Origin: an uncultured Hungatella sp.
GTDB taxonomy: Bacteria; Bacillota; Clostridia; Lachnospirales; Lachnospiraceae
DNA: 64,000 nucleotides
Direction of reading: 5' to 3'
Assembly: GCA_910588505.1 (NCBI GenBank)
Contig: CAJUPQ010000007.1
Location: 8,034-72,033, forward strand
Position numbers and translations under genes: made by a program. Numbering within the stretch: position 1 is the stretch's first letter; the number at the start of each line of letters is the position of its first letter. The notes below the pieces were generated by a model. It saw only the letters and a list, made by a program, of their open reading frames with translations, made no database searches and had not been told where the DNA came from. This document shows, in pieces, positions 1 through 8,101 of the stretch.

Positions 1-1
1 C

Positions 2-1291
2 CTGGAACTGATGAAATACATGCGTGAGCGGGCGCCCTACACAGAGTTTATCATTCTGACCAACTACGCGGAGTTTTCTTACGCCAAGGAGGCGATCTCC
101 TGGGGAGCCAGGGAATATCTGCTGAAATCGGAAATGAAGGCCGATGATCTGATCCGCATTTTAAATAAGATTGAGGAGGAAAAACTACGGATCAGACACA
201 GCAAAAAACAGCAGCGGCTTCCCAACGGTTTTGTGGATCTGTATGGCTTGTATCAGACGGACCAGGATTCCAGACGCAGGGAGTTTCTAACGGATATCGG
301 CGTCCGGACAGAGGAGGCCTGCCAGGTCCTCTGTTTTGGCCAGAGCCAGCCTGAAAAACAGGGGGAGTTTTTCACTTCCCTGGCGGCTGCGGAGGGTGTG
401 AGCCGCTGTATTCCAGCGTCAAGAAACGAATACCTGCTGCTGATCCTTCAAGACGCCCATCCAAGGAAGCTTAAAGGCGCGGGAAGACGCATGGCTGAAA
501 AAATCCTGGATTCCCGCAATACTGTGGTGGGGATCAGCCATTGTTTTTCGGATACGGAAGATTTTATTACAGGCTTAAAGCAGGCCATCACAGCCTATGA
601 GTACCATTTTCTTTCGGAAAATCAGCGAATTTTCGATTATGACAGCCTGGCCCACTTACCTCAGCTAAATTTTGAGATGGTAAGGTCCAAATATCAGGAA
701 ATCCAGACAGCTTTATCGTATAATCAGTATGATCAGGCGCTGGTTTATCTGGAACAATGGTTTTCCATGTTAAAGGACATCAGCGCCCAGGACGTGGAAT
801 GGGCTGTTGAACGATGCCGCCGTCTGGTCCTTATGGTGGAGGAGCAGTGTTTTCACCTGGACCCTTCTGAGGAGAGGGAGGCCAAAATAGGCTTTCTTCC
901 GAAGAATTTACGGGAATGTAAAAATTATTGTGAGCAGCTGATCCAAAAACTGTACGATAAAAAGAACGGGAAATATTCCCAGTCCATTGAGCAGGCCCTG
1001 AACTATATTCACAACAATTATAATAAAGATATTTCCCTTGTCCACGTGGCCGGAATCATCTTCCGGTCTCCTGAATATTTTTCCAGGCTTTTTAAGGAAG
1101 AGGTGGGGGAGAATTTCAGCACTTACCTGATACGCTACCGCCTAAACCGCGCCCGGGAGATGCTGAAAAAAACGGATATGAAGATATCGGAGATCTCCTA
1201 TCAGGTAGGCTACTCCACTCAGAGTTATTTTTCACGCCTTTATAAAAAATATATGGGGAAAACTCCGGAAGAAGAGCGCTCTAAATCATAA
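2..1291 (+). CDS. Response regulator, YesN/AraC type (5' end outside window)
   Basis: The reading frame is already open at the first bases of the window, so only the end of the receiver domain is present. The first ATG (position 11) lies inside that domain: the residues around FIILTNYAEFSYAKEAI and EYLLKSE are the beta4-alpha4-beta5 part of a CheY-like fold, with the conserved K in LLKSE. A linker of about 260 residues follows, then a C-terminal AraC-type double helix-turn-helix (about residues 325-420 of what is visible) with the typical SPEYFSRLFK and VGYSTQSYFSRLYKKY recognition helices. Family members usually pair with a HisKA-less sensor kinase and regulate sugar ABC importers; the partner would lie left of the window. 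Its aspartate acceptor site is not visible. Confidence 0.92.
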   Translation: MELMKYMRERAPYTEFIILTNYAEFSYAKEAISWGAREYLLKSEMKADDLIRILNKIEEEKLRIRHSKKQQRLPNGFVDLYGLYQTDQDSRRREFLTDIGVRTEEACQVLCFGQSQPEKQGEFFTSLAAAEGVSRCIPASRNEYLLLILQDAHPRKLKGAGRRMAEKILDSRNTVVGISHCFSDTEDFITGLKQAITAYEYHFLSENQRIFDYDSLAHLPQLNFEMVRSKYQEIQTALSYNQYDQALVYLEQWFSMLKDISAQDVEWAVERCRRLVLMVEEQCFHLDPSEEREAKIGFLPKNLRECKNYCEQLIQKLYDKKNGKYSQSIEQALNYIHNNYNKDISLVHVAGIIFRSPEYFSRLFKEEVGENFSTYLIRYRLNRAREMLKKTDMKISEISYQVGYSTQSYFSRLYKKYMGKTPEEERSKS

Positions 1292-1298
1292 CATTCCA

Positions 1299-1334
1299 AA
1301 AGGGAGCCGCCCCGTTTGGCAGCTCCCTTTTTTC
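1299..1334. terminator. Intrinsic terminator between convergent genes
   Basis: A GC-rich stem (GGGAGC-CGCC pairing with GGC-AGCTCCC, one mismatch, loop CCGTTT) is followed by a run of seven T. It lies between the stop codons of the plus-strand regulator and the minus-strand phosphorylase-aldolase gene. The run of A on the left is shorter, so it works best for the plus-strand gene. Confidence 0.8.
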
Positions 1335-1339
1335 TTAGT

Positions 1340-3295
1340 CTATGCTTCCTCCGCTTCTCTTACCAGGCGGATCACGCGGCTGCTTCCCAGCCGGCTGGCC
1401 CCCAGGCGAAGAAAACGCTGGGCGTCTTCCAGCGTGGAGATCCCTCCCGCCGCCTTGATCTTTACATCTTCTCCCACATGTTCCGCTAACAGTTCCACAT
1501 CCTCAAAGGTGGCGCCACAGGTGGAAAAGCCTGTGGATGTCTTGATATAATCTGCCTGGGCAGATGTTACGACCTGACACATGCGGATCTTTTCTTCTCT
1601 GGTGAGAAGGCAGGTCTCGATGATCACTTTGAGGATCTTGCCTCCGCACGCGGCCTTGACTTTTCGGATCTCCTGTTCTACCTGATCAAACAGTCCGTCT
1701 TTTACCCATCCAAGGTTTATGACCATATCAATCTCATCGGCTCCGTCTTTGACGGCCTGCTCTGTCTCAAACACTTTTACTTCTGTGGAAGAGTATCCGT
1801 TTGGAAAGCCGATCACCGTACAGAGTGCCATGTTCTCTCCCACATATTGTTTAGCCTGTCTGATGTAAGAGGGCGGAATGCACACGGAGGCTGTGCCGTA
1901 AGCCATGGCTTCCTCACACAGCTGGCGGATGGATTCCCAGCCGGCTGTCTGCGCCAGCTGTGTGTGGTCCACATGTCTTAATATTTCTTTTCGGTCCGTT
2001 ATCCTGGCATAAACCAATTTCCGCTCTTTTGGCTTCTCCTCCCCTATTTTATAGGCTGTTGTCAGCCGTTCTGCCGCGTCTTTGATGCGTTTTTCGTCTG
2101 ATGTGTACAAAACCGCCAGAGTGTCTCCTTCCTCCACATAGTCTCCGTACTTCTTTACCAGGCGGATTCCGGCGGACATATCGATCACATCTTCTTTTTT
2201 GCTTCTGCCGGCTCCCAGCCCCACGCAGGCCAGGCCGATCTCCTCGGCGTCCATGGCCTGTATATATCTGGCTGATACGGCTTTTACCGGGACCTGGATC
2301 TCTGCCTGTTTAAATTTGCCGGGATCTTTCACATATTGGCTGTCTCCGCCCTGACATTCTACCATCTCTATCAGTTTTTTTAACGCGGAACCGTCCTCAA
2401 TGGCTTTCCGGGCCATGGCCCGGCATTCCTCCATGGTTCCCTTCCCGGCCAGAAAAAGCATTGCCGAAGCCAGTTCCAGACATACGAAGGTCAGATCTTC
2501 TGGTCCGCTGCCTTTGAGGGTTTCCACTGCTTCTGCCACCTCAAGAGAATTTCCGACGGCGTACCCAAGGGGAATATCCATATCCGTGATCAGGGCGCAG
2601 CACCGCCTCCCTGCCCTGGTTCCGATGGCCACCATCTTTTCAGCCAATCGGATGGAGTCGTCCAGGGTCTTCATAAACGCGCCGCTTCCCGTTTTTACAT
2701 CCAGCACGATCCCGCAGCTTCCCGCCGCGATCTTCTTGCTCATAATGGAAGCGGCGATGAGAGGAACGCTGTCTATGGTAGCCGTTACATCCCGAAGCGC
2801 ATACAGCTTTTTATCCGCGGGAACCATATTGCCCGATTGTCCGATCACCGCTATATTGCAGCGGTTTACAATATCGTAAAATTCGTCTTTGGGAATGGCT
2901 GTGCGCATCCCTGGTATGCTTTCCATTTTATCTACCGTACCGCCTGTATGGCCAAGGCCCCGCCCTGAAACTTTTGCCACTTTCACTCCCAGGGAAGCTA
3001 CGATGGGGCCTACGATCAGCGTGGTCTTGTCCCCCACGCCTCCGGTGCTGTGCTTGTCCACCTTGATCCCCTGGATGGCTGACAGATCCGCCATTTCCCC
3101 GGAGGAGGCCATGGATAGGGTCAGCTCTGTCATCTCCTCGTCTGTCATCCCTTTAAAGCAGATGGCCATCAGCATGGCTGCCATCTGATATTCCGGAATC
3201 CTGTCTTCTGTAAATTCCCGGACGATGTACCGGATCTCCTCTTTTGTCAGGGCCTCTCCGGCTTTTTTCTTTTCAATCAGATCATACATTCTCAT
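1340..3295 (-). CDS. Fused pyrimidine-nucleoside phosphorylase / deoxyribose-phosphate aldolase
   Basis: Residues 1 to about 430 are a complete pyrimidine-nucleoside phosphorylase (Pdp/DeoA family): KVDKHSTGGVGD phosphate-binding loop, SGRGLGHTGGT, and IAASIMSKKIAAG nucleoside-site segments. Residues from about 433 to the end are a complete class I aldolase DeoC, starting at RHVDHTQL, with the Schiff-base lysine in DYIKTSTGF and the C-terminal KAAGGI phosphate-binding segment. One polypeptide would therefore cleave deoxyuridine or thymidine to 2-deoxyribose-1-phosphate and, after a mutase step (not encoded here), split deoxyribose-5-phosphate to acetaldehyde and glyceraldehyde-3-phosphate. 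The frame is open further upstream, but I place the start at 3295 because AGGAG lies 8 bases before it and the protein then begins MRMYDLI, like known Pdp proteins. An in-frame fusion of these two is uncommon; normally they are separate deo genes. Confidence 0.93.
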   Translation of the reverse strand: MRMYDLIEKKKAGEALTKEEIRYIVREFTEDRIPEYQMAAMLMAICFKGMTDEEMTELTLSMASSGEMADLSAIQGIKVDKHSTGGVGDKTTLIVGPIVASLGVKVAKVSGRGLGHTGGTVDKMESIPGMRTAIPKDEFYDIVNRCNIAVIGQSGNMVPADKKLYALRDVTATIDSVPLIAASIMSKKIAAGSCGIVLDVKTGSGAFMKTLDDSIRLAEKMVAIGTRAGRRCCALITDMDIPLGYAVGNSLEVAEAVETLKGSGPEDLTFVCLELASAMLFLAGKGTMEECRAMARKAIEDGSALKKLIEMVECQGGDSQYVKDPGKFKQAEIQVPVKAVSARYIQAMDAEEIGLACVGLGAGRSKKEDVIDMSAGIRLVKKYGDYVEEGDTLAVLYTSDEKRIKDAAERLTTAYKIGEEKPKERKLVYARITDRKEILRHVDHTQLAQTAGWESIRQLCEEAMAYGTASVCIPPSYIRQAKQYVGENMALCTVIGFPNGYSSTEVKVFETEQAVKDGADEIDMVINLGWVKDGLFDQVEQEIRKVKAACGGKILKVIIETCLLTREEKIRMCQVVTSAQADYIKTSTGFSTCGATFEDVELLAEHVGEDVKIKAAGGISTLEDAQRFLRLGASRLGSSRVIRLVREAEEA

Positions 3296-3312
3296 AATTA
3301 TATTCTCCTGTG

Positions 3313-4110
3313 TCAAATGAGTCTGTTTACCCAGATCGGGCTGGTCCACGCCATATGTTCATCTGCCTGTATGACTTTCACATAGTAGCAGTCCCCGTCT
3401 TTCCACTGGGGATCTGTATAAGAGAAATCACAGATCCCGTCCGCGGCTTCCTTCTGCGCCAATACATGGTTATTCTTCACAATCTGCACTTTAGCTTTGT
3501 CCACCGCCATGACGCTGACATCCAGAACAACCGGCTCTCCTTCTTTTATCTTGATTTCCTGGCCCATATGGGCGGTCCCTGCCTTCAGAGATGCCAGGAT
3601 CCTTGCGCCTGTAGTTGCATAGGTAAATCGGTCGTACATGGCGTCGTAGATCGCCTCCCGGCTGAATTCCGGGACGATCACCGCAAAAATCCCGCCCTCC
3701 ACACCGTGCTCCATCTGATGGGAGTCGCTTCCTGCCGTAAAGCCTATGCGGTATCGTTTTGCCAGGGCATCCTGCACGGAACGTCCCTTCATCTTTTTTA
3801 TATTCTTCGTATACTTAGACTGGCTTTCAAAGTCCTCGAAGTTGGCATGTCTGGAAAAGATCTCCGCCAGACGCTGGATCTGCTCATCATGAAAATCCCA
3901 GTCCGTAGCAGCGCTGACAATGACCCAGTCCGCTGCCGGATGATGGGGAAATGCCATGGCTTTGTATTCTTTCAGACTTTCAAACAGTTTAAAGGGCGTC
4001 ATGCCTCCCACATCGCCGGACCGGAAAATGTCTCCCTCGTCCCCCCGATAATAGATATTTTTGTGCCCGTAATCGTACCGATACTCATTTGGGGTCCACT
4101 TTTGTGATTT
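3313..4110 (-). pseudogene. DUF3604/CehA-McbA-like PHP metallohydrolase, 5'-truncated
   Basis: The visible C-terminal 260 or so residues carry GSDSHQMEHGVEGG (a metal-site aspartate/histidine motif of PHP-type hydrolases), then REAIYDAMYDRFTYATTGARI and a beta-rich tail, as in DUF3604 / CehA-McbA proteins. Such proteins are usually 500-700 residues. Here homologous sequence runs upstream past the first ATG (4011) to about 4110 (WTPNEYRYDYGHKN), where an in-frame TAA closes it and the sequence turns AT-rich. The N-terminal metal-binding half is therefore missing, and there is no ribosome site at 4011. The remnant lies 17 bases before the phosphorylase-aldolase gene, with which it was probably co-transcribed. 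The break coincides with the left edge of the accessory patch, which suggests truncation by insertion or replacement. Confidence 0.75.
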
Positions 4111-4439
4111 GCGCTGTGTTTACGATGTTCTTTTTGAATATTTTATAGTATTTTGTCCATTTTTTACAGGGACGCACTTGACATTTCTTTGCATTATTAT
4201 GGTTTTGTCTGCTGTTTTTTATGCTTTATTGTAACTTTTTTGACTTTTTGTCTTATTTTAACTGTGGACAGTGCCGTTTTCTGCCGGCTTCTGGTGATTT
4301 GTCTGTAAAAGTAAAGGTGTGGTTATACAAAAACCCCAGGATTGTTCATCCTGGGGTTTTTGCGTAAGAAAATTCGGTATCCATTGTATAGAACACGTAC
4401 ATGTCCAGCCTGCGTTTGGCAGGTGGCATAATCATAACC
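4111..4439. other. AT-rich gap with no gene
   Basis: About 330 bases of T-rich sequence on the plus strand. I see no coding frame with a ribosome site on either strand. Its only clear element is the palindromic terminator at 4329-4361. It is the probable left junction of the accessory patch. Confidence 0.5.
4329..4361. terminator. Bidirectional intrinsic terminator
   Basis: AAAAACCCCAGGA and TCCTGGGGTTTTT form a perfect 13-base inverted repeat around a 7-base loop. The flanking A and T runs make it functional on both strands. On the minus strand it would end transcription of the helicase cassette before it enters the truncated hydrolase gene. Confidence 0.88.
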
Positions 4440-4628
4440 CTATAAGCCATATTTAGCATCTATCTCATCAATAGCTCTATCAAAGTCCTCTCCTTCCCTG
4501 ACTGGCATCACGACAACCTCCGCATTCACTGCTGCCAAATTTTCCACAAGACACCCAAGGCCCTGATCCAAAATCTCTATCTGAATCATCCTCGACTGAC
4601 TCAACTTTTTACAGTCAGATACGCACAA
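4440..4628 (-). CDS. Small ORF, unrecognised (62 aa)
   Basis: It begins with a TTG at 4628, or more plausibly with the ATG 13 codons later (MIQIEILDQG, GAGG just upstream). It ends in an acidic tail (EGEDFDRAIDEIDAKYGL). It overlaps the 3' end of the upstream 219-residue gene by 28 bases. Composition looks protein-like, with alternating hydrophobics and acidic helix, and is less AT-rich than the cassette next to it. I do not recognise a family. It may be the C-terminal remnant of a larger protein left at the junction. There is no strong ribosome site, so expression is doubtful. Confidence 0.35.
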   Translation of the reverse strand: MCVSDCKKLSQSRMIQIEILDQGLGCLVENLAAVNAEVVVMPVREGEDFDRAIDEIDAKYGL

Positions 4629-5260
4629 TCGGTCGTTGTATCCAAAATTTTCTTCAATCCTCCAATTTGCAATGCCCCATTTAGTCCAATCTTATATGTA
4701 ACTCCAGAGGAATAGTTCACATCTAAATGATATAACGGATGTATTTCTTTATTTTCATGTTCTGGATCGTAGTCATAACGTATATATCCCTCCTCCATAT
4801 ACCAGAGCTTAAACAACATCCTCCATATATCATCAATATTTTTATACTCATAGTCTTCAGCACTTTCAATGATAAAGTCCATTACACTCTCCAGTGATTC
4901 GCCCAGTTTTCCATCCTTTTTAAATATACTTATTAACAAAGAAATCATCTGAAGCGTTATTTCCACATCCGTCAGACTGTCATAAATCCTAAAATAGCGC
5001 TCATCTTTCTCTTCTATCGAAAAGGGGAAGCAAATAGAAAATGCTTTTTTATTTGTTTCGTAAAACACTCTGCTCATTTTATCAATGCATATAATAACTC
5101 TTCCCCTCTCATTCACAATTCCTTTCTCACTATCATTAATCAACTTGAGTGTCTCCAATAAGAGTAATATTACATCCTGTTTGTTTCGAACCGGTCTTAA
5201 CACTTTTTCGCTAAAAAACTCTCCTATCTTTCTTTCTATAATTTTCATCTTTATCATCAT
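4601..5260 (-). CDS. DUF2290-like protein, partner of the adjacent helicase
   Basis: A soluble 219-residue protein with no membrane segment. Its second half contains YIRYDYDPEHENKEIHPLYH, followed by a beta-strand pair. The pattern 'DYDP....HP..H' is what I associate with DUF2290 proteins, which occur beside SF1 helicases in a reported anti-phage gene pair. This assignment is from memory of the motif and needs a profile search. The gene starts 3 bases after the helicase stop, so the two are translationally linked. The start could also be the second Met. AT-rich codon use matches the helicase and differs from the core genes around it. Confidence 0.55.
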   Translation of the reverse strand: MMIKMKIIERKIGEFFSEKVLRPVRNKQDVILLLLETLKLINDSEKGIVNERGRVIICIDKMSRVFYETNKKAFSICFPFSIEEKDERYFRIYDSLTDVEITLQMISLLISIFKKDGKLGESLESVMDFIIESAEDYEYKNIDDIWRMLFKLWYMEEGYIRYDYDPEHENKEIHPLYHLDVNYSSGVTYKIGLNGALQIGGLKKILDTTTDCAYLTVKS

Positions 5261-5263
5261 CCT

Positions 5264-7282
5264 TTAGTTCATCAAACTATAATTCATCCTGATAATTTCG
5301 AATAATCTATCGCGGTCCAGTTCGTCCTTATAACCACTTTTAATTATACTATGCAGCTTGCTTCTATACATCTTTTCTATACGCATTTTATCCATAATCT
5401 CCTCGACTATATCTTGCTGAGATTTGTAAATATTATTTCTATTAATTATCGCGTTATTTAAGATTTTCTTTTGCTGCTGGTTGGGTTCCTTCACATGGAG
5501 ATACCCATTCTCTTCCACAAAAGCCACTCCCTGCTTTATTCTCTTAATCGTCACTTCCTCTTCATTTGGTATAATAAAATAAGATGTTATAAAGGAACGT
5601 GTCAACATCATATATATTGAATTTCTATTTTGCAAATCCTCGTCTAATGGATTTTGCATTAAACAAATCACAAATGGAAATTCCAAACCTTTTACATTGT
5701 TCTTATTACTTACAAAAACTGCTCCCTTTCTTTTTTCTTTCGTTTCATATCCGATATTAATGTCCCATCCAAATTTTTCCCCGACAGCTGACTGGAGTTC
5801 ATTTGCCAGCTTGTAATTTTCATTAATATTTTCCAAAAACATGATTCCTATGTCATCTGGCTGTAGAGTAGGATTATTTCTTCTCAAATCATCGATAATA
5901 TCTAAAATCTGTGTTATATACTGCCGTCTGTCAATCGATAGAATCTCAATATTCTTTATCCCTGTATTTCCCAAATCTTCGAATCTTCGCAGTGGCTTTC
6001 TCTGTAAATCATAAAAACCCTTCTCTTTCTTTATATCATACCCGCACGCTTCCCATGCTTTATCGTCCAACCATCTCAAATACTTATCTGGTTCATTTGA
6101 AAACAATCCCATTCCTATAGCATGAGCACACATAAGTGTTTTAGGATCTGTACGGTAACATTTATTCAGTAAAAAGTCAGGATTCACTTCACTGACAGAT
6201 TCTTTTTCAAAGACATTCTGAAATATATCACCTGCTATATATAAGCAGTTTTTTGTAACTTTTTTGCACAGCTCAAAAAAAGCATCTGTAAAATCCTGAC
6301 TTTCATCAATCAGAATATAATCAAAACATGCCTCAAAATTATTAATTTCATTTAGTTTCTGCAAAGCTCTTCTACACACTTTGTCAAATGTTACACTGTA
6401 AGAAAATCTTTCAAATGGAATATTATAAAAATTGCATATATAGCTATACACGCCTGAATTAAAATCGCTTTTAGATCCCCAACCACTCATGACCCACAAT
6501 TTTTCATTCCATTTTATCTGCTCGTCTACCTTCATAAAATCAAAAAATTCAGGTATTCGCTGTCTTAAATTCTCCGCCAAAATTTTATTATGGCAGGTAA
6601 ATACGATCTTTAACTCTTGCTTGTCTAAATATAATTCTTTTATTTTATTCAGCAATAATTCCGTTTTTCCAGTACCTGCCAGACCCTGGATCACAATCCG
6701 TTCTTTATGTGGCTCATCAAAAATAAACCTGGTCTGATCGCCGTCAAATAAAATGATTTTTCTTCTTATCTTCTCCAGTACAGTATCAGGATAATCGATT
6801 CCTGTCCTTTCCACATCATTAATACTACCCGTCAACAAAGAAATCAGAAATTCTCCTTTTCTTGCATCTTCTTTTGAGGGTAATTTATTTTTTTCTAAAA
6901 AATCCGATAACATAAGTTTTTTTACATCCCCATAATTGTATGTTACCGTAAACTCATCCTTCCACTGTCTTGGTCTTCCCAAAATTTTCATATAATCATA
7001 TTTTTTTGATAATTGTCCTAAATCTTCGACAAAATCTTCGTAAAAATCATTGAACTTTTCCTCATTATTTCCATAGTTAATAAACATGATTTTATGTTTA
7101 GGAATCAAAACTACGATTCCCTTTTCATATCCATAAGAAGTTTTCTTCTCTTCCAAAGGTCTGTTAATGATATATACTGGATTAATCCCTTTTTCTGCAT
7201 ATTCTTCTAACGCCGAAAAAAACTCTTCTATACCCTCTTTATTTTCTATATTTGTGTAAAACAAACTAATATTTTTTTTCAT
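5264..7282 (-). CDS. UvrD-like SF1 helicase / ATPase (putative defence)
   Basis: About 672 residues with the start used here. An N-terminal region of about 190 residues precedes Walker A (GLAGTGKTELLL, about residues 200-211). Then come motif II (LIDESQDF, about 325-332), a CYRTDP motif (about 375), and a C-terminal motor half with NNVKGLEFPFVICL (about 528-541) and MMLTRSF (motif VI position). These are superfamily 1 UvrD/Rep-type ATPase signatures. I choose the second ATG of ATGATG (7282) because AAGGAG lies 7 bases upstream; it overlaps the repressor gene by 17 bases. With an autoregulated XRE gene in front and a DUF2290-like gene behind, in an AT-rich island at a broken gene, an anti-phage or plasmid-limiting role is likely. 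Substrate is unknown. Confidence 0.75.
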   Translation of the reverse strand: MKKNISLFYTNIENKEGIEEFFSALEEYAEKGINPVYIINRPLEEKKTSYGYEKGIVVLIPKHKIMFINYGNNEEKFNDFYEDFVEDLGQLSKKYDYMKILGRPRQWKDEFTVTYNYGDVKKLMLSDFLEKNKLPSKEDARKGEFLISLLTGSINDVERTGIDYPDTVLEKIRRKIILFDGDQTRFIFDEPHKERIVIQGLAGTGKTELLLNKIKELYLDKQELKIVFTCHNKILAENLRQRIPEFFDFMKVDEQIKWNEKLWVMSGWGSKSDFNSGVYSYICNFYNIPFERFSYSVTFDKVCRRALQKLNEINNFEACFDYILIDESQDFTDAFFELCKKVTKNCLYIAGDIFQNVFEKESVSEVNPDFLLNKCYRTDPKTLMCAHAIGMGLFSNEPDKYLRWLDDKAWEACGYDIKKEKGFYDLQRKPLRRFEDLGNTGIKNIEILSIDRRQYITQILDIIDDLRRNNPTLQPDDIGIMFLENINENYKLANELQSAVGEKFGWDINIGYETKEKRKGAVFVSNKNNVKGLEFPFVICLMQNPLDEDLQNRNSIYMMLTRSFITSYFIIPNEEEVTIKRIKQGVAFVEENGYLHVKEPNQQQKKILNNAIINRNNIYKSQQDIVEEIMDKMRIEKMYRSKLHSIIKSGYKDELDRDRLFEIIRMNYSLMN

Positions 7283-7547
7283 CATCCTTCTCCTTACTTT
7301 TGTCAACTAACTCTATCCTGATTTCCAAATCCATACATTCGGCCATTTTTACCAGTAAGTCTAACGTTGGATTACACTGTCCTGTTTCAAAACGACTTAT
7401 GTTAGGTCGCTTAATTCCCATGGCACAGGCTAAATCCTTTTGTGTCAGATTTCTTATTTTCCTGCAGGCAATATATTGTTTTATAATCTCTTGTCTTATC
7501 AAATTCTGTTTATTAATAATATCGTCGCTTTCTTTTGGTGTATTCAT
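7266..7547 (-). CDS. XRE-family repressor (probable autoregulator of the cassette)
   Basis: A 93-residue protein with a single helix-turn-helix of the Cro/C1 type: RKIRNLTQKDLACAMGIKRPNISRFETGQCNPTLDLLVKMAECM. The start at 7547 is chosen because GAGGTG lies 5 bases upstream; the frame is open a little further up (7583) but without a ribosome site. A perfect 16-base palindrome sits just upstream, inside the likely promoter, so the protein probably represses itself and the two downstream genes, which overlap it or are directly adjacent. Such repressors are common in front of defence and toxin-antitoxin genes, where premature expression is harmful. Confidence 0.82.
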   Translation of the reverse strand: MNTPKESDDIINKQNLIRQEIIKQYIACRKIRNLTQKDLACAMGIKRPNISRFETGQCNPTLDLLVKMAECMDLEIRIELVDKSKEKDDEKKY

Positions 7548-7576
7548 TTTTTCACCTCGCTTGCATTTAATACAAT

Positions 7577-7592
7577 GTAACATATATGTTAC
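7577..7592. promoter_or_regulatory. Palindromic operator in the cassette promoter
   Basis: GTAACATATATGTTAC is a perfect 16-base palindrome, 29 bases upstream of the XRE start codon. On the minus strand it follows TTGACG directly and precedes a TGTATT-like -10, with 17 bases between them. A bound repressor would therefore sit between -35 and -10. The operator assignment is inferred from position and symmetry. Confidence 0.7.
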
Positions 7593-7626
7593 GTCAAGTC
7601 AACGTATTTTTAAAAGTTTAGCAAAA

Positions 7627-7747
7627 GGGGCTGTTGCACTAAGATTTTGTAAATCTTCAATGCAACAGCCCCTTGTTTTTTTGTTTGAAATCCTATGATT
7701 TTTTATACATTAATGCGACTGAAATACGATTTTAGCGCAACAGCCCC
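7627..7747. repeat. IS-end-like repeats / possible MITE with terminator-like hairpin
   Basis: GGGGCTGTTGCACTAAGATTT (7627-7647, 21 bases; core 7627-7638) is repeated inverted at 7651-7672, forming a hairpin followed by T runs. A third copy, again inverted, ends at 7747 (GCGCAACAGCCCC). GGGGCTGTTGCA is typical of terminal inverted repeats of DDE-type insertion sequences. The outer copies would bracket a 121-base element with no coding capacity. No flanking target duplication is evident. The inner hairpin alone could also act as a terminator. Confidence 0.55.
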
Positions 7748-7833
7748 TCTTGTAAATCTTTCTTAACGGATTCAACAGGCTGCCTGCCGCGCAGACTCAA
7801 AAATCGACATTCATAAATTAAAAATCGCTCACT

Positions 7834-8055
7834 GTGACAATGACATTAAATTTTCAAAAAATTCATCGCATGTTCCGTCATCATAATAAATTTTTTCATC
7901 CGCAGCAAAATTTTTCCGGGGTTTTTCAGTCTCTTTTGGAACAGCAGCAGCTTACCAAATCCCAGGTAATCCGTGATTCGGGCCTGGATCGGACCTATGC
8001 TTACCAGATCATCAACGGCTCGAAAGCACCGGCTCGGGGTTATGAGGGTCAATGA
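7834..8055 (+). pseudogene. Remnant of an XRE-type HTH protein
   Basis: Residues 25-68 read as a helix-turn-helix start (FQSLLEQQQLTKSQVIRDSGLD, then RTYAYQIINGSKAPAR), closely like N-termini of clostridial XRE proteins that continue for another 50 or more residues. Here the frame breaks right after the helix-turn-helix (GYEGQ, stop). A neighbouring frame then reads VMRVNEMLSDINEIILE before its own stop at about 8093. The gene therefore looks internally deleted or frameshifted. It converges on hemZ and lies at the right edge of the accessory patch. Confidence 0.5.
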
Positions 8056-8101
8056 AATGCTGTCGGATATCAATGAAATAATCCTGGAATAGTTGTCCTG
8101 T

